Below are positions 27,470 through 34,478 of a stretch of 35,926 bases of DNA, in pieces. The DNA comes from Rhodanobacteraceae bacterium. GTDB taxonomy: Bacteria > Acidobacteriota > Terriglobia > Terriglobales > Acidobacteriaceae. Position 1 is the first letter of the stretch, and each line of letters starts with the position of its first letter. The notes below the pieces were generated by a model. That model searched no databases and was not told the origin of the DNA. It saw only the letters and a list, made by a program, of their open reading frames with translations. Location: positions 1-35,926 of the forward strand of contig JANXWZ010000200.1 in assembly GCA_025350865.1 (NCBI GenBank). The letters are read 5' to 3'. The translations under genes were made by a program, and so were the position numbers.

Positions 27470-29266
27470 ATGTCTTTGGAGCATCATAAAAAGATGGATG
27501 GTTCGCATCAGACGGTCGAAGATACGTCAACCACGCAAACCAGCGGCTGGAGACTATGGCTGCTCGACCGCATCGGTCGCCTGGATACACGGCCAGATCA
27601 GCGTGCCAACCAGATCTTCATGGTTCTGTCTCTTGTCATCGGTGCGCTGACCGGTCTCGCGGTGGTGGCGTTCATTCTCGTCACTGAACGTGCGGGCATG
27701 CGGCTGTATCCGGTCGGCGGCGCGCCGTGGCGGCGGCTGGCCTTTCCGGTTGGCGGCTCGCTCGGCATCGGCTACCTCCTGTACCGCTTCTTCCCCGACG
27801 CGCGGGGCAGCGGCGTCCCGCAGACCAAAGCGGCGCTCTTTGCTCGCGACGGCAAGATCACACTTCGCACGGTCCTCGGCAAATTCTTCTGCACCTCCGC
27901 CACCCTCGCCAGCGGGATTCCCCTCGGTCGCGAGGGGCCATCCGTGCAGGTCGGTGCCGGCATCGGTTCCGTGCTCGGCCAGTTCCTCGGACTCGGTCCG
28001 GAGCAGATGAGGAAGCTCATCCCCGTAGGTGCCGCCGCCGCCGTAGCCGCCGCATTCAATACGCCGCTGGCGGCCGTCGTCTTCGCGCTGGAAGAGATCG
28101 TTGGCGATCTCAACGCACCCATGATGGGCGGGGTGGTGCTGGCCTCTGCCACAGCGTGGATCGTGCTCCGGCTGTCACTCGGAAACGCCCCACTCTTCAA
28201 AGTGCCGCAGTATCAACTTGTCAGCTCGGCTGAGTTTGCCGTGTATGCGGTCCTCGGGATCGCGGGTGGTCTGGTCTCCGCCATCTTCACCCGCTCGCTG
28301 CTCGGCATCCGCGCACGATTCCTTCGCTTTCCCCGGAATACCGTCTGGATTCAGCCTCTGGCCGGAGGTCTGTTAGTCGGAATTATCGGGTGGTTTGTGC
28401 CGCAAGTGCTGGGCGTCGGTTATGGCTTCGTAGGGGACGCGCTCAACGGCAGCATGGCGATTCGCCTGATGGTCATGCTGCTGATCCTGAAGGTCATCAC
28501 GGTCACCGCCAGCTACGCCACGGGAAACGCCGGCGGCATCTTTGGCCCTGCGCTATTCATTGGCGCAATGCTCGGCGGGACGGTGGGCACAGCCGCGCAC
28601 CACATCTTCCCGGCCTATACCGCGACGCCCGGGGCCTACGCCCTCGTCGGCATGGGGGCGGTCTTTGCGGGCGTCGTCCGCGCCCCCATGACCTCCGTCC
28701 TCATGATCTTCGAGATGACCCAGGACTACGCCGTCATCGTCCCCCTGATGATCGCCAACCTCATCAGCCTCTTCGTCGCGGGGAAGCTGCAGCATGAGCC
28801 AATCTACGAGGCGCTCGCTGAGCAGGACGGCATTCACCTCCCCAGCTCGAAGACCCGCCAGGGCTTTGGCCGCAGAGTAGCCGCGACCATCATGAAACCC
28901 GCCACGTACGCACTCGACGCCAGCACCACAGTAAAGATCGCCTTCGACCAGATCCGTGCCAGCGGCTCAAACACCTGGCTCGTGACCGATCCCCGAGGCG
29001 TCATCGGTGTGGTCAATCTCATTCGTCTGGAAAGGGAACTCGCCGGGCACGGCGACGATCCCCTGGGGCTCATGGTCGGTCCTCTCGACTTCCCGCACGT
29101 CCATCCCGACCACGGGCTCGATCTCGCCCTGGAACGCATGGGAGCCAACCAGATCGACATCATTCCGGTCGTCAACCGTGCCAACATCCACCAGTTGGCC
29201 GGAACCGTCGCGTTACAGGATGTCCTCGACGTTTACGGTGTCGCGCCACGGCAGAACTTCGGCTAA
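27470..29266 (+). CDS. ClC-family chloride/proton exchanger with CBS domains
   Basis: This 598-residue membrane protein carries the three ClC selectivity motifs: GSGVP at 113-117, GREGP at 153-157 (the gating glutamate is Glu155) and GNAGGIFGP at 352-360. A pair of glutamates (LEE, 208-209) aligns with the E. coli proton glutamate site, so an exchanger is more likely than a channel. After about residue 460 come two CBS-like segments, at about 474-530 and 535-590, which in other ClC proteins bind nucleotides and regulate transport. The start ATG is three bases after the glucan-synthase-like stop, so it is almost certainly co-transcribed. A second ATG at 27494 has GGAG upstream and is possible. 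Its partnership with an osmoregulated-glucan type gene would fit an osmotic or envelope role, which is inference. Confidence 0.93.
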   Translation: MSLEHHKKMDGSHQTVEDTSTTQTSGWRLWLLDRIGRLDTRPDQRANQIFMVLSLVIGALTGLAVVAFILVTERAGMRLYPVGGAPWRRLAFPVGGSLGIGYLLYRFFPDARGSGVPQTKAALFARDGKITLRTVLGKFFCTSATLASGIPLGREGPSVQVGAGIGSVLGQFLGLGPEQMRKLIPVGAAAAVAAAFNTPLAAVVFALEEIVGDLNAPMMGGVVLASATAWIVLRLSLGNAPLFKVPQYQLVSSAEFAVYAVLGIAGGLVSAIFTRSLLGIRARFLRFPRNTVWIQPLAGGLLVGIIGWFVPQVLGVGYGFVGDALNGSMAIRLMVMLLILKVITVTASYATGNAGGIFGPALFIGAMLGGTVGTAAHHIFPAYTATPGAYALVGMGAVFAGVVRAPMTSVLMIFEMTQDYAVIVPLMIANLISLFVAGKLQHEPIYEALAEQDGIHLPSSKTRQGFGRRVAATIMKPATYALDASTTVKIAFDQIRASGSNTWLVTDPRGVIGVVNLIRLERELAGHGDDPLGLMVGPLDFPHVHPDHGLDLALERMGANQIDIIPVVNRANIHQLAGTVALQDVLDVYGVAPRQNFG

Positions 29267-29323
29267 CCCCTCCTGCGGACCATGCTGGACTGACGTCAAT
29301 CTGTCCTGCTCTAATGTCTCCAG

Positions 29324-30360
29324 GTGAAATCCCCCTCCAGGAAGCCAACGTACGCGTCGCTCCAGGCAGGCCGCGGAATCGCCGCGTTGATGATCGTGGT
29401 CTTCCACACCACCGTCTTCTTCGGGAACGATGCCCGCTACTGGCACCGCGAGTGGCTCACCCTCAACTCAGCCGGTCTCGGCGTCAGCATCGACTATTTC
29501 TTCGTCCTCAGCGGAGCCGTCATCCTGATGGCCCATCGCGCCGACATCGGTCGCATCGCCACCCTGCGCCCCTATCTCTGGAAGCGCTTTCGTCGCGTCT
29601 ACCCATCTATTGGATCGTCTTCACCTGCCTGACCATCGGCATCGAGCTCCACCCCCAACTCGGCGAGACGGTGCGATCAAATCCCTGGGTCGTCATCTCC
29701 GGTTACCTGCTGGTCTTCGTCAACACCCTGCAGCTCAACCTGCTCACCAGCTGGACGCTCTTCCAGGAGGTCCTCTTCTACAGCCTCTTCGGGGTGTTGC
29801 TGGCCAGCCGTCGAGTCGGCACCACCGTCTTCGCCGCCTGGTTCGTTCTGTCGATCGTGTCCCTCGTCCATCCCGGCCCCGTCGTCTGGTCGTTCTATCT
29901 CGGCAATCCGCTTCACCTGCTCTTCGGCTTCGGCATGCTGGCAGCCTGGCTCCTCCGCTCCCGCCCGAACCTCCCAGCCCGTCGGTTCATCGCTGTGGGA
30001 GGCGTAATTCTTTTCTGCGCCTTCATCGCTGGAGACATTTACGGCTACGTTCCCGTACCACTGGGCCTTGTCGCCGGCGTCGGATCTACCTTCCTGCTGA
30101 TCGGGATTGCGAGCCGGGAAGATCAGGGTATCCTCACCATTCCGCGGCCACTCCGCTTCATGGGCGACGCGTCGTACTCCATCTACCTCATCCACTACCC
30201 CTGCTTCATGGTCTGCTCGCCGCTGCTGTATCACCTCTGGGTGCGGCATCCTATTCCGATCGCGATCCCATTCATCGTGATGCTTGTATCCGGAGTCGCA
30301 GCTGGCTGCCTGCTCCACGTTTACGTTGAGCGACCGCTCCTGCGCTGGCTCCCGCGTTAA
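29324..30360 (+). pseudogene. Acyltransferase 3 family protein, broken by one missing base
   Basis: The first frame, from GTG 29324, gives SLQAGRGIAALMIVVFHTT and YFFVLSGAVILMAHR up to LWKRFRRVYP. The second frame then continues IYWIVFTCLTIGIELHPQ to the end (FMGDASYSIYLIHYPCF ... YVERPLLRWLPR). Adding one C to the CCC run at 29602-29604 joins them as RRVYP-IYWIVFT, exactly the family pattern. With the base restored the protein has about 345 residues and ten membrane helices. It would acylate an envelope sugar; OpgC, which decorates periplasmic glucans, belongs to this family, and the position 57 bp after ClC in the glucan cluster suggests such a role. Its TAA overlaps the stop codon of the convergent M56 gene. 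It may be a base-call error rather than a dead gene. Confidence 0.82.
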
Positions 30361-31730
30361 AGTCGAACGAACACCCAGCCCTGCTTCGTGGGCACAGCCG
30401 CGTAAGTATAGTTAGCGTCCCGCACAATCATCGGCGGACCTACCTGCCACGTCACCATCACCACCGTCGGATCCTCCAACAGCCCCGAGGGGTGTCCCAT
30501 GTTCGTCGCAGGCTCCATCGCGGCGACCATGGGCTTACTCACCTTCCGAACCGTCCGCCGCTTAGCCTTAACCACCGGGACCGTATTCAATGGCATCACG
30601 GCATTCACCAGCTTTGGCCGCACACTGTCAGATCCAACCGTCATAGACACATCCCGTCGCGGCGACGGCACGGCGCCATCCGGACCGGACAGGCCCACCC
30701 CAGCATTCGGCTTCAGCGGCCGCGGCACGCTCTGCGCAACCGCGCTCACCTTCGGTCCGAATTGAACCAACCCCGGCGCATGCGCCAACCCATCCGTTAA
30801 CCCCGCCACCCCTACCATCAGCATCGCGACAACTCCTGCCGCCTGCCGTGCTCCCATCTGATGTTTCGACCCGGCCAGGATCCGGCTCACTCTCTGGACC
30901 ACCTCCGCCTGCCGCTCCCATGACCCTAGCGCAAGCGAAACCCCGCGCCGCACCAGCGAGTGCTCCGCCAGATTCGCCAGGCACGCCGCATAAGCTTTCC
31001 GGGCTCCCGTTGCCTGCAAAACCCGATCATCGCAAGCCAACTCGCGCTCCACGCAAAGCTGCCGTTCGATCCAGATCAGCGCCGGGTTCAGCGGGAATAC
31101 CACCAGACTCAGCTTCTGCACCAGGTTGGTCCAGTCGTCGCGCCGCCGCAGATGCTCCATTTCGTGGAGGACAATATGCTGCAGTTCGCCGTCCGCAAGC
31201 TGCTCAAATAGAGCGGTCGGCACCAGAACGCGCGGGTGAAAGAACCCCACAACACAAGGCCGATCAACCTCGTCCGACACACAAAGCTCCGCCGCCCGCC
31301 CCGCAGCCGAGGTCATTCTGAGTGAAGCGAAGAATCTCAGTATTTCGCTCTCCGTCCCAGCAAGGCCGTCGACCGGCAAGGCCCTTCGCCAGACTCCCCG
31401 TAGCCAAACCGCGCTCCTGACCAACTGCGCCGCCCGCCACGCGGAAAGGAGCGCCCAGACGGCCACCAATGCCAGCCCAAGCCGCTCATCCAAATGAACT
31501 TGCGGACCGGGGGCGGCGTCGGCCGCGCCGCCCTTAAAATGCAGAAAGGGCAGGCCGCAAACCGCCAAATTCACCACTGTCCAGACTACCGACCGTGCCG
31601 CTGCCGAAATACCCGGTAACAACCGCAGGCAAACTGCCACCATCCCCGCCAGCACAAGCCCTTCCCACGCCGCCGCCACCAGCGACCCCGCCACCACCGC
31701 CGAAACCTGCATCCACCCCACCGGAGCCAT
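30357..31730 (-). CDS. M56-family (BlaR1-like) membrane metallopeptidase, no penicillin-binding sensor
   Basis: This protein has about 457 residues. It has three N-terminal membrane helices (near 10-36, 45-63 and 84-105), a zinc site HEMEH at 189-193, then ERELACDD near 232 and a fourth helix near 285-303. In BlaR1 this protease cleaves the partner repressor after a signal. The C-terminal ~150 residues are proline- and basic-rich and show no beta-lactam sensor domain, so the signal is something else. It starts at ATG 31728-31730, which shares one base with the TGA of the BlaI gene (TGATG), so translation is coupled. A GTG three bases upstream is an alternative. Between the helices and the protease a 36-nt repeat is read in frame (SEILRFFASLRMTS, residues ~128-141), adding a segment foreign to the family. 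Its stop overlaps that of the convergent acyltransferase. Confidence 0.88.
   Translation of the reverse strand: MAPVGWMQVSAVVAGSLVAAAWEGLVLAGMVAVCLRLLPGISAAARSVVWTVVNLAVCGLPFLHFKGGAADAAPGPQVHLDERLGLALVAVWALLSAWRAAQLVRSAVWLRGVWRRALPVDGLAGTESEILRFFASLRMTSAAGRAAELCVSDEVDRPCVVGFFHPRVLVPTALFEQLADGELQHIVLHEMEHLRRRDDWTNLVQKLSLVVFPLNPALIWIERQLCVERELACDDRVLQATGARKAYAACLANLAEHSLVRRGVSLALGSWERQAEVVQRVSRILAGSKHQMGARQAAGVVAMLMVGVAGLTDGLAHAPGLVQFGPKVSAVAQSVPRPLKPNAGVGLSGPDGAVPSPRRDVSMTVGSDSVRPKLVNAVMPLNTVPVVKAKRRTVRKVSKPMVAAMEPATNMGHPSGLLEDPTVVMVTWQVGPPMIVRDANYTYAAVPTKQGWVFVRL
31309..31344 (-). repeat. 36-nt interspersed repeat, in frame inside the M56 peptidase gene
   Basis: This is identical at 33 of 36 positions to 14588-14623 and in the same orientation relative to its host gene. 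It encodes about twelve residues (EILRFFASLRMT) between the membrane part and the protease part. Being 36 nt, it keeps the frame. Confidence 0.75.
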
Positions 31731-32143
31731 CACGCCAGCTCCCCCGCCGCGCCCTCGGGAACATCGTCCGGAGCACTGGCGATCGTCTCTTTCAAACGTT
31801 TCAACTCATCCGCTGAAATCTCGTCATCGCCCAGCAGCGAAAGCAAAAGCCTCTCCCGCGAATTCCCAAAGAACCGCGACAGCATATGCTGCACCTCGGC
31901 CCGACTTGCCTCCTGCTGCGCAACGCACGCGCTATACAGAAACGCCCGCCCCTCCTGCCGATGGGTCACATATCCCTTACGTTCCAGCACCCGGATCGTC
32001 GTCAGCACGGAGTTGTAGGCCAGCGGCGTCGCATCGGCAACAGCCAGAACGACGTCCGCCACAGCCGATTCCCCGCGCTCCCATAGAACGCGCATCAGCC
32101 TTAGCTCTGCCTCGGTCAGCGTAATGGATCTCTTCGGTGGCAT
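31730..32143 (-). CDS. BlaI/MecI/CopY-family transcriptional repressor
   Basis: This is a DNA-binding repressor of about 137 residues. Seen: LTEAELRLMRVLWERGESAVADVV, then the recognition region LAYNSVLTTIRVLERKGYVTHRQEGRAFLYSA, which is the winged-helix signature of BlaI/PF03965, and a C-terminal dimer helix with LLLSLLGDDEISADELKRL. Such repressors are cleaved by the M56 partner encoded next, with which the gene overlaps by one base. The start is placed at ATG 32141-32143 (MPPKRSITLTEAEL). ATG 32150-32152 and TTG 32162-32164 are alternatives, the latter overlapping the putative operator. It probably represses itself through the dyad at 32164-32177. Confidence 0.92.
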   Translation of the reverse strand: MPPKRSITLTEAELRLMRVLWERGESAVADVVLAVADATPLAYNSVLTTIRVLERKGYVTHRQEGRAFLYSACVAQQEASRAEVQHMLSRFFGNSRERLLLSLLGDDEISADELKRLKETIASAPDDVPEGAAGELA

Positions 32144-32163
32144 ACACCCCATCAGACGATCCA

Positions 32164-32177
32164 ACTACAAAACTAGT
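32164..32177. promoter_or_regulatory. Candidate autoregulatory operator of the BlaI gene
   Basis: The sequence ACTACAAAACTAGT has half-sites ACTA and TAGT six bases apart, extended to AACTA/TAGTT when the flanks are included. It lies 20 bp upstream of the chosen start. The known BlaI/MecI operators are dyads of similar size located at the repressor's own promoter, which fits. It matches the half-sites and spacing of the dyad at 19582-19595. Confidence 0.45.
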
Positions 32178-32203
32178 TAGCAACTGCGTTTCATCGGCGG
32201 CCC

Positions 32204-32794
32204 CTACCCATAAAACTCCTCTTCCAGAATCCACGTCAGCCGCGAAGGCGCCGGACCCCGCAACCTGCGCGCCATTCGGCTCCCCAGTTTTGCCCCGCCC
32301 CACCCCAGCGCCGCAACCATCGTCGTCACAACGACGAACGCGACCTCCCAGGGCGCTTCCAGATACGTTGCGATGACAGCTCCAGCCAGGCTTCCCCAGG
32401 CCACAGCCGCCGTCGCCGTAATAAAGCCCGCATAAAGGCGGAACAGCGCGAACGTAATCCGGTGAATGACGAACTGGTGAACCGCCGCAACCACCGTCGC
32501 TAGCAGAATCGTCCCCGCCAGGCCAATCGCAGTCAGCGTAATCCGCGCCGCGGGCGAGCCGAACGCATGCCACAGCGACATCTCCCAGTTTGGGTAGGAA
32601 AGATGCTGACGCAGAGTATCTTCACCCAACGCGGCCCCGAGTCCGATCAGCAGCCAAATCAACAACCCGGGAAGCAGTGCCAAAAACCAAACCGCCGCAC
32701 TCAAAGCAAATTGTTGTAACCAGGGAATCGTCAGGCAGACCAGAAAAACCAGCAGGCCGCCGACGACAAACGGCAAAAGGAGAAAAATCACCAT
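32204..32794 (-). CDS. Integral membrane protein of unknown function
   Basis: I do not recognise this 196-residue protein. It is strongly hydrophobic with four or five membrane helices: IFLLLPFVVGGLLVFLVCL near 3-21, ALSAAVWFLALLPGLLIWLLIGL near 31-53, ITLTAIGLAGTILLATVVAAV near 85-105, LYAGFITATAAVAWGSLAGAV near 119-140, and VAFVVVTTMVAALGWGGA near 151-168. A basic, tryptophan-containing tail ends LTWILEEEFYG. Between helices 2 and 3 a polar loop (EDTLRQHLSYPNWEMSLW) probably faces one side of the membrane. It stands upstream of BlaI with 60 bp between, and downstream of the LysM gene. The start is ATG 32792-32794, with GAGGA somewhat far upstream. Confidence 0.75.
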   Translation of the reverse strand: MVIFLLLPFVVGGLLVFLVCLTIPWLQQFALSAAVWFLALLPGLLIWLLIGLGAALGEDTLRQHLSYPNWEMSLWHAFGSPAARITLTAIGLAGTILLATVVAAVHQFVIHRITFALFRLYAGFITATAAVAWGSLAGAVIATYLEAPWEVAFVVVTTMVAALGWGGAKLGSRMARRLRGPAPSRLTWILEEEFYG

Positions 32795-32832
32795 GGCGCA
32801 ATTGTGTCCTCATCCCGCCCTGCGGTCAACGC

Positions 32833-32864
32833 AACAAGGGCGACCCTTTCAGGCCGCCCTTGTT
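32833..32864 (-). terminator. Hairpin after the LysM gene
   Basis: Arms AACAAGGGCG (32833-32842) and CGCCCTTGTT (32855-32864) form a perfect 10-bp stem around a 12-nt loop, 22 bp after the LysM gene stop. There is no T run behind it on the minus strand, so termination would be partial or rho-dependent. Confidence 0.55.
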
Positions 32865-32886
32865 CGCCCGACTAAACAAACAGCAC

Positions 32887-33279
32887 CTAGCTCAGAACCG
32901 GAATCACCAACTCATCACCGACATGCAACTGATTCGGATCATCCTTGCCGCTGGCCGCAGCGATCTTCATATAGTGGTTCGGATTCCCGTAGAACAACTT
33001 GCTGACCTTGCTAAGGTTATCGCCCGCGACTGCGGTGTAGTGCTGCTCCGCTCCACCCGTGTTGGTGATCTCATGCTTCAGGTCGGCAAACTCCGGATCG
33101 ACCGCCTTGATCGTATCCCAAACCCGGTTCTCCACCACCTGCGACGGAACCTCCGCCACCAGGTGCAGTTGCTCGCCCACCAGTTCCGAACCCACAAACT
33201 TTGCGCCGTGCGGTTCGAATTGCTTCACCATATCGATCACCGGCATGTACTTCTCATTCAACGCTTCAAAATCCGCCAT
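32887..33279 (-). CDS. BON/LysM protein resembling Kbp/YgaU
   Basis: This is a small protein of 130 residues without a signal peptide. The first ~75 residues have a BON-like alternation (FVGSELVGEQLHLVAEVPSQ, NRVWDTIKAVDPEFADL), and the last ~50 form a LysM domain (HYTAVAGDNLSKVSKLFYGN, YMKIAAASG, LHVGDELVIP). The order and size match E. coli YgaU/Kbp, a cytoplasmic potassium-binding protein, better than secreted peptidoglycan-binding LysM proteins. Start ATG is supported by AAGGAG eight bases upstream. The YidB-like gene lies 32 bp upstream on the same strand, so they are likely co-transcribed. A role in ion or osmotic stress is inferred from the family. Confidence 0.85.
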   Translation of the reverse strand: MADFEALNEKYMPVIDMVKQFEPHGAKFVGSELVGEQLHLVAEVPSQVVENRVWDTIKAVDPEFADLKHEITNTGGAEQHYTAVAGDNLSKVSKLFYGNPNHYMKIAAASGKDDPNQLHVGDELVIPVLS

Positions 33280-33311
33280 CGTCCATCTCCTTCTATCTGT
33301 GGTTCGTTGTC

Positions 33312-33710
33312 CTACAGAAATTTTGACAGGAGCGATCCCGCCAGCCCACTCAATCCGCTGCTCGGCGGAGCTTCCGTTCCGCCCTGCGTGAAGTGAGACA
33401 TCACCAACGGCAATACGGTTGCCAATAACTGCTGTGCCACCTCTGGCGACACGCCAGCCTTCTCCGCGACCATCGCGATCAGGGGCGAACCCTGCAATCC
33501 CTGCCCAATCTGCTCGGGAGTCGTCTCACCGCCAGCCGCCACAGCCTGCGGGTCGACGCCGTTCTGGGCCATATGATTCATCACACCCTGCAGCCCGCCC
33601 GGGTGTTCCTCCAGCGCCGCCATCAGACCGCCGGCAACCTTGGCCGTCGGGTTTCCGCTCTGCTCCATCGCCGTTGACGCCATCGACTCTAAAGAATCTA
33701 AAAATCCCAT
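33312..33710 (-). CDS. YidB-like (DUF937) protein
   Basis: This protein has 132 residues, about the length of E. coli YidB. Seen: MGFLDSLESMASTAMEQ, glycine-rich turns (EEHPGGLQGVMNHMAQNGVD), the GLQGSPLIAMVAEKAGVSPEVAQQLLATVLPLVMSHFTQGG core typical of YidB/DUF937, and a hydrophobic C-terminal helix GLSGLAGSLLSKFL. The start is ATG 33708-33710 with GGAGG at 33721-33725. A longer open frame upstream has no family similarity and was not used. It is followed by the BON/LysM gene after 32 bp. Function is unknown. Confidence 0.85.
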   Translation of the reverse strand: MGFLDSLESMASTAMEQSGNPTAKVAGGLMAALEEHPGGLQGVMNHMAQNGVDPQAVAAGGETTPEQIGQGLQGSPLIAMVAEKAGVSPEVAQQLLATVLPLVMSHFTQGGTEAPPSSGLSGLAGSLLSKFL

Positions 33711-33879
33711 CGTCAAAATTCCTCCGCCCTCACGATACCTTCTCCTCGCACTACACGCCGCAGCTTTCAACAAAATCAGGTAAAACAACCCCACTTCTCG
33801 GCTCATCAGCTTCAGTCGTCCCCGCTGGCGGGAGCAAGTCTCTCACACTTAAACCCTCACCAAGCCAATGAAAGCTGAA

Positions 33880-33899
33880 GCCTATGATTTTTCATAGGC
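33880..33899. repeat. Perfect hairpin, 8-bp stem, TTTT loop
   Basis: GCCTATGA and TCATAGGC flank TTTT. It lies about 170 bp upstream of the YidB-like start. Its inner arm CTATGA recurs in the hairpin at 34157-34173. Confidence 0.6.
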
Positions 33900-34156
33900 C
33901 AAGGAATGATTCGCGATCTACGCCCTTCCACCGTCCGTTCGTGAAGACGCAAATAGGGCGGTTGAGACGAACCAGATTGTTGACAGCTCCTCCGCCCTGA
34001 GTTGCCGTCCTCATTTCCACCTCGAGGCAACCGAACCGGTCCACGCAGCATCCACAATGGGTTATGCGAATTTTAGAGCTAAGTATCTTGGATTCAATCA
34101 ATTAGGCGGAATAGATTGACGAAAATTTACCGAAAATTGTAGGAATGTTGATCGCC

Positions 34157-34173
34157 TCATAGATTTTCTATGA
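34157..34173. repeat. Perfect hairpin, 7-bp stem, TTT loop
   Basis: TCATAGA and TCTATGA flank TTT, in the AT-rich part of the region before the TonB receptor. It overlaps the -10-like TATGAT and so could be an operator as well as an RNA hairpin. Confidence 0.55.
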
Positions 34174-34478
34174 TTGTGCGGCGCTAAGTCCTTATGACTC
34201 TGTGCAGCAGACTTTGGCGGTGAAATTGCCCACACATCGGTGTGAATATCCGCCTCCATCCCCGAGAGCTGTCAGATAGAAGCCCGGGTTCCAGGATCGC
34301 CGCGGACTCTTCACGTACGGTCGCTACTTCTTCGTCGCCGGTTCGTTCTACGATCCCTTTCAGCGTCCTGCCCCAACCCAACTCATCCTTTAAGTGCCGC
34401 AGTGCCGGAATCCAGTTGCATTCCCTCCGGCAAAACGGCACGACTCCGCTCGCCAAGTTTATTTACAGGAGCCTCCAT

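Larger units (their letters stand above)
33711..34478. other. Long intergenic region between the YidB-like gene and the third TonB receptor
   Basis: This divergent promoter region of 768 bp is the only gene-free stretch over 300 bp in the window. The central part (about 34060-34180) is clearly more AT-rich than its surroundings. It contains two hairpins with related CTATGA arms and a weak promoter-like pair TTGATC (34148-34153) and TATGAT (34169-34174) with a short 15-bp spacer. The stretch 34180-34478 would then be a roughly 300-nt untranslated leader for the receptor. Open frames here are short and show no family similarity. No tRNA was seen. Confidence 0.6.

Noticed and set aside
29314..29600. 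Alternative ATG start at 29314 for the acyltransferase
   Set aside because: It belongs to the frame of the second half and reads a basic, non-hydrophobic sequence in this stretch; the family N-terminus lies in the frame from GTG 29324.
34184..34456. A 90-residue open frame on the minus strand in the long intergenic region
   Set aside because: No ribosome site, no family similarity, and it lies in the likely leader of the TonB receptor.
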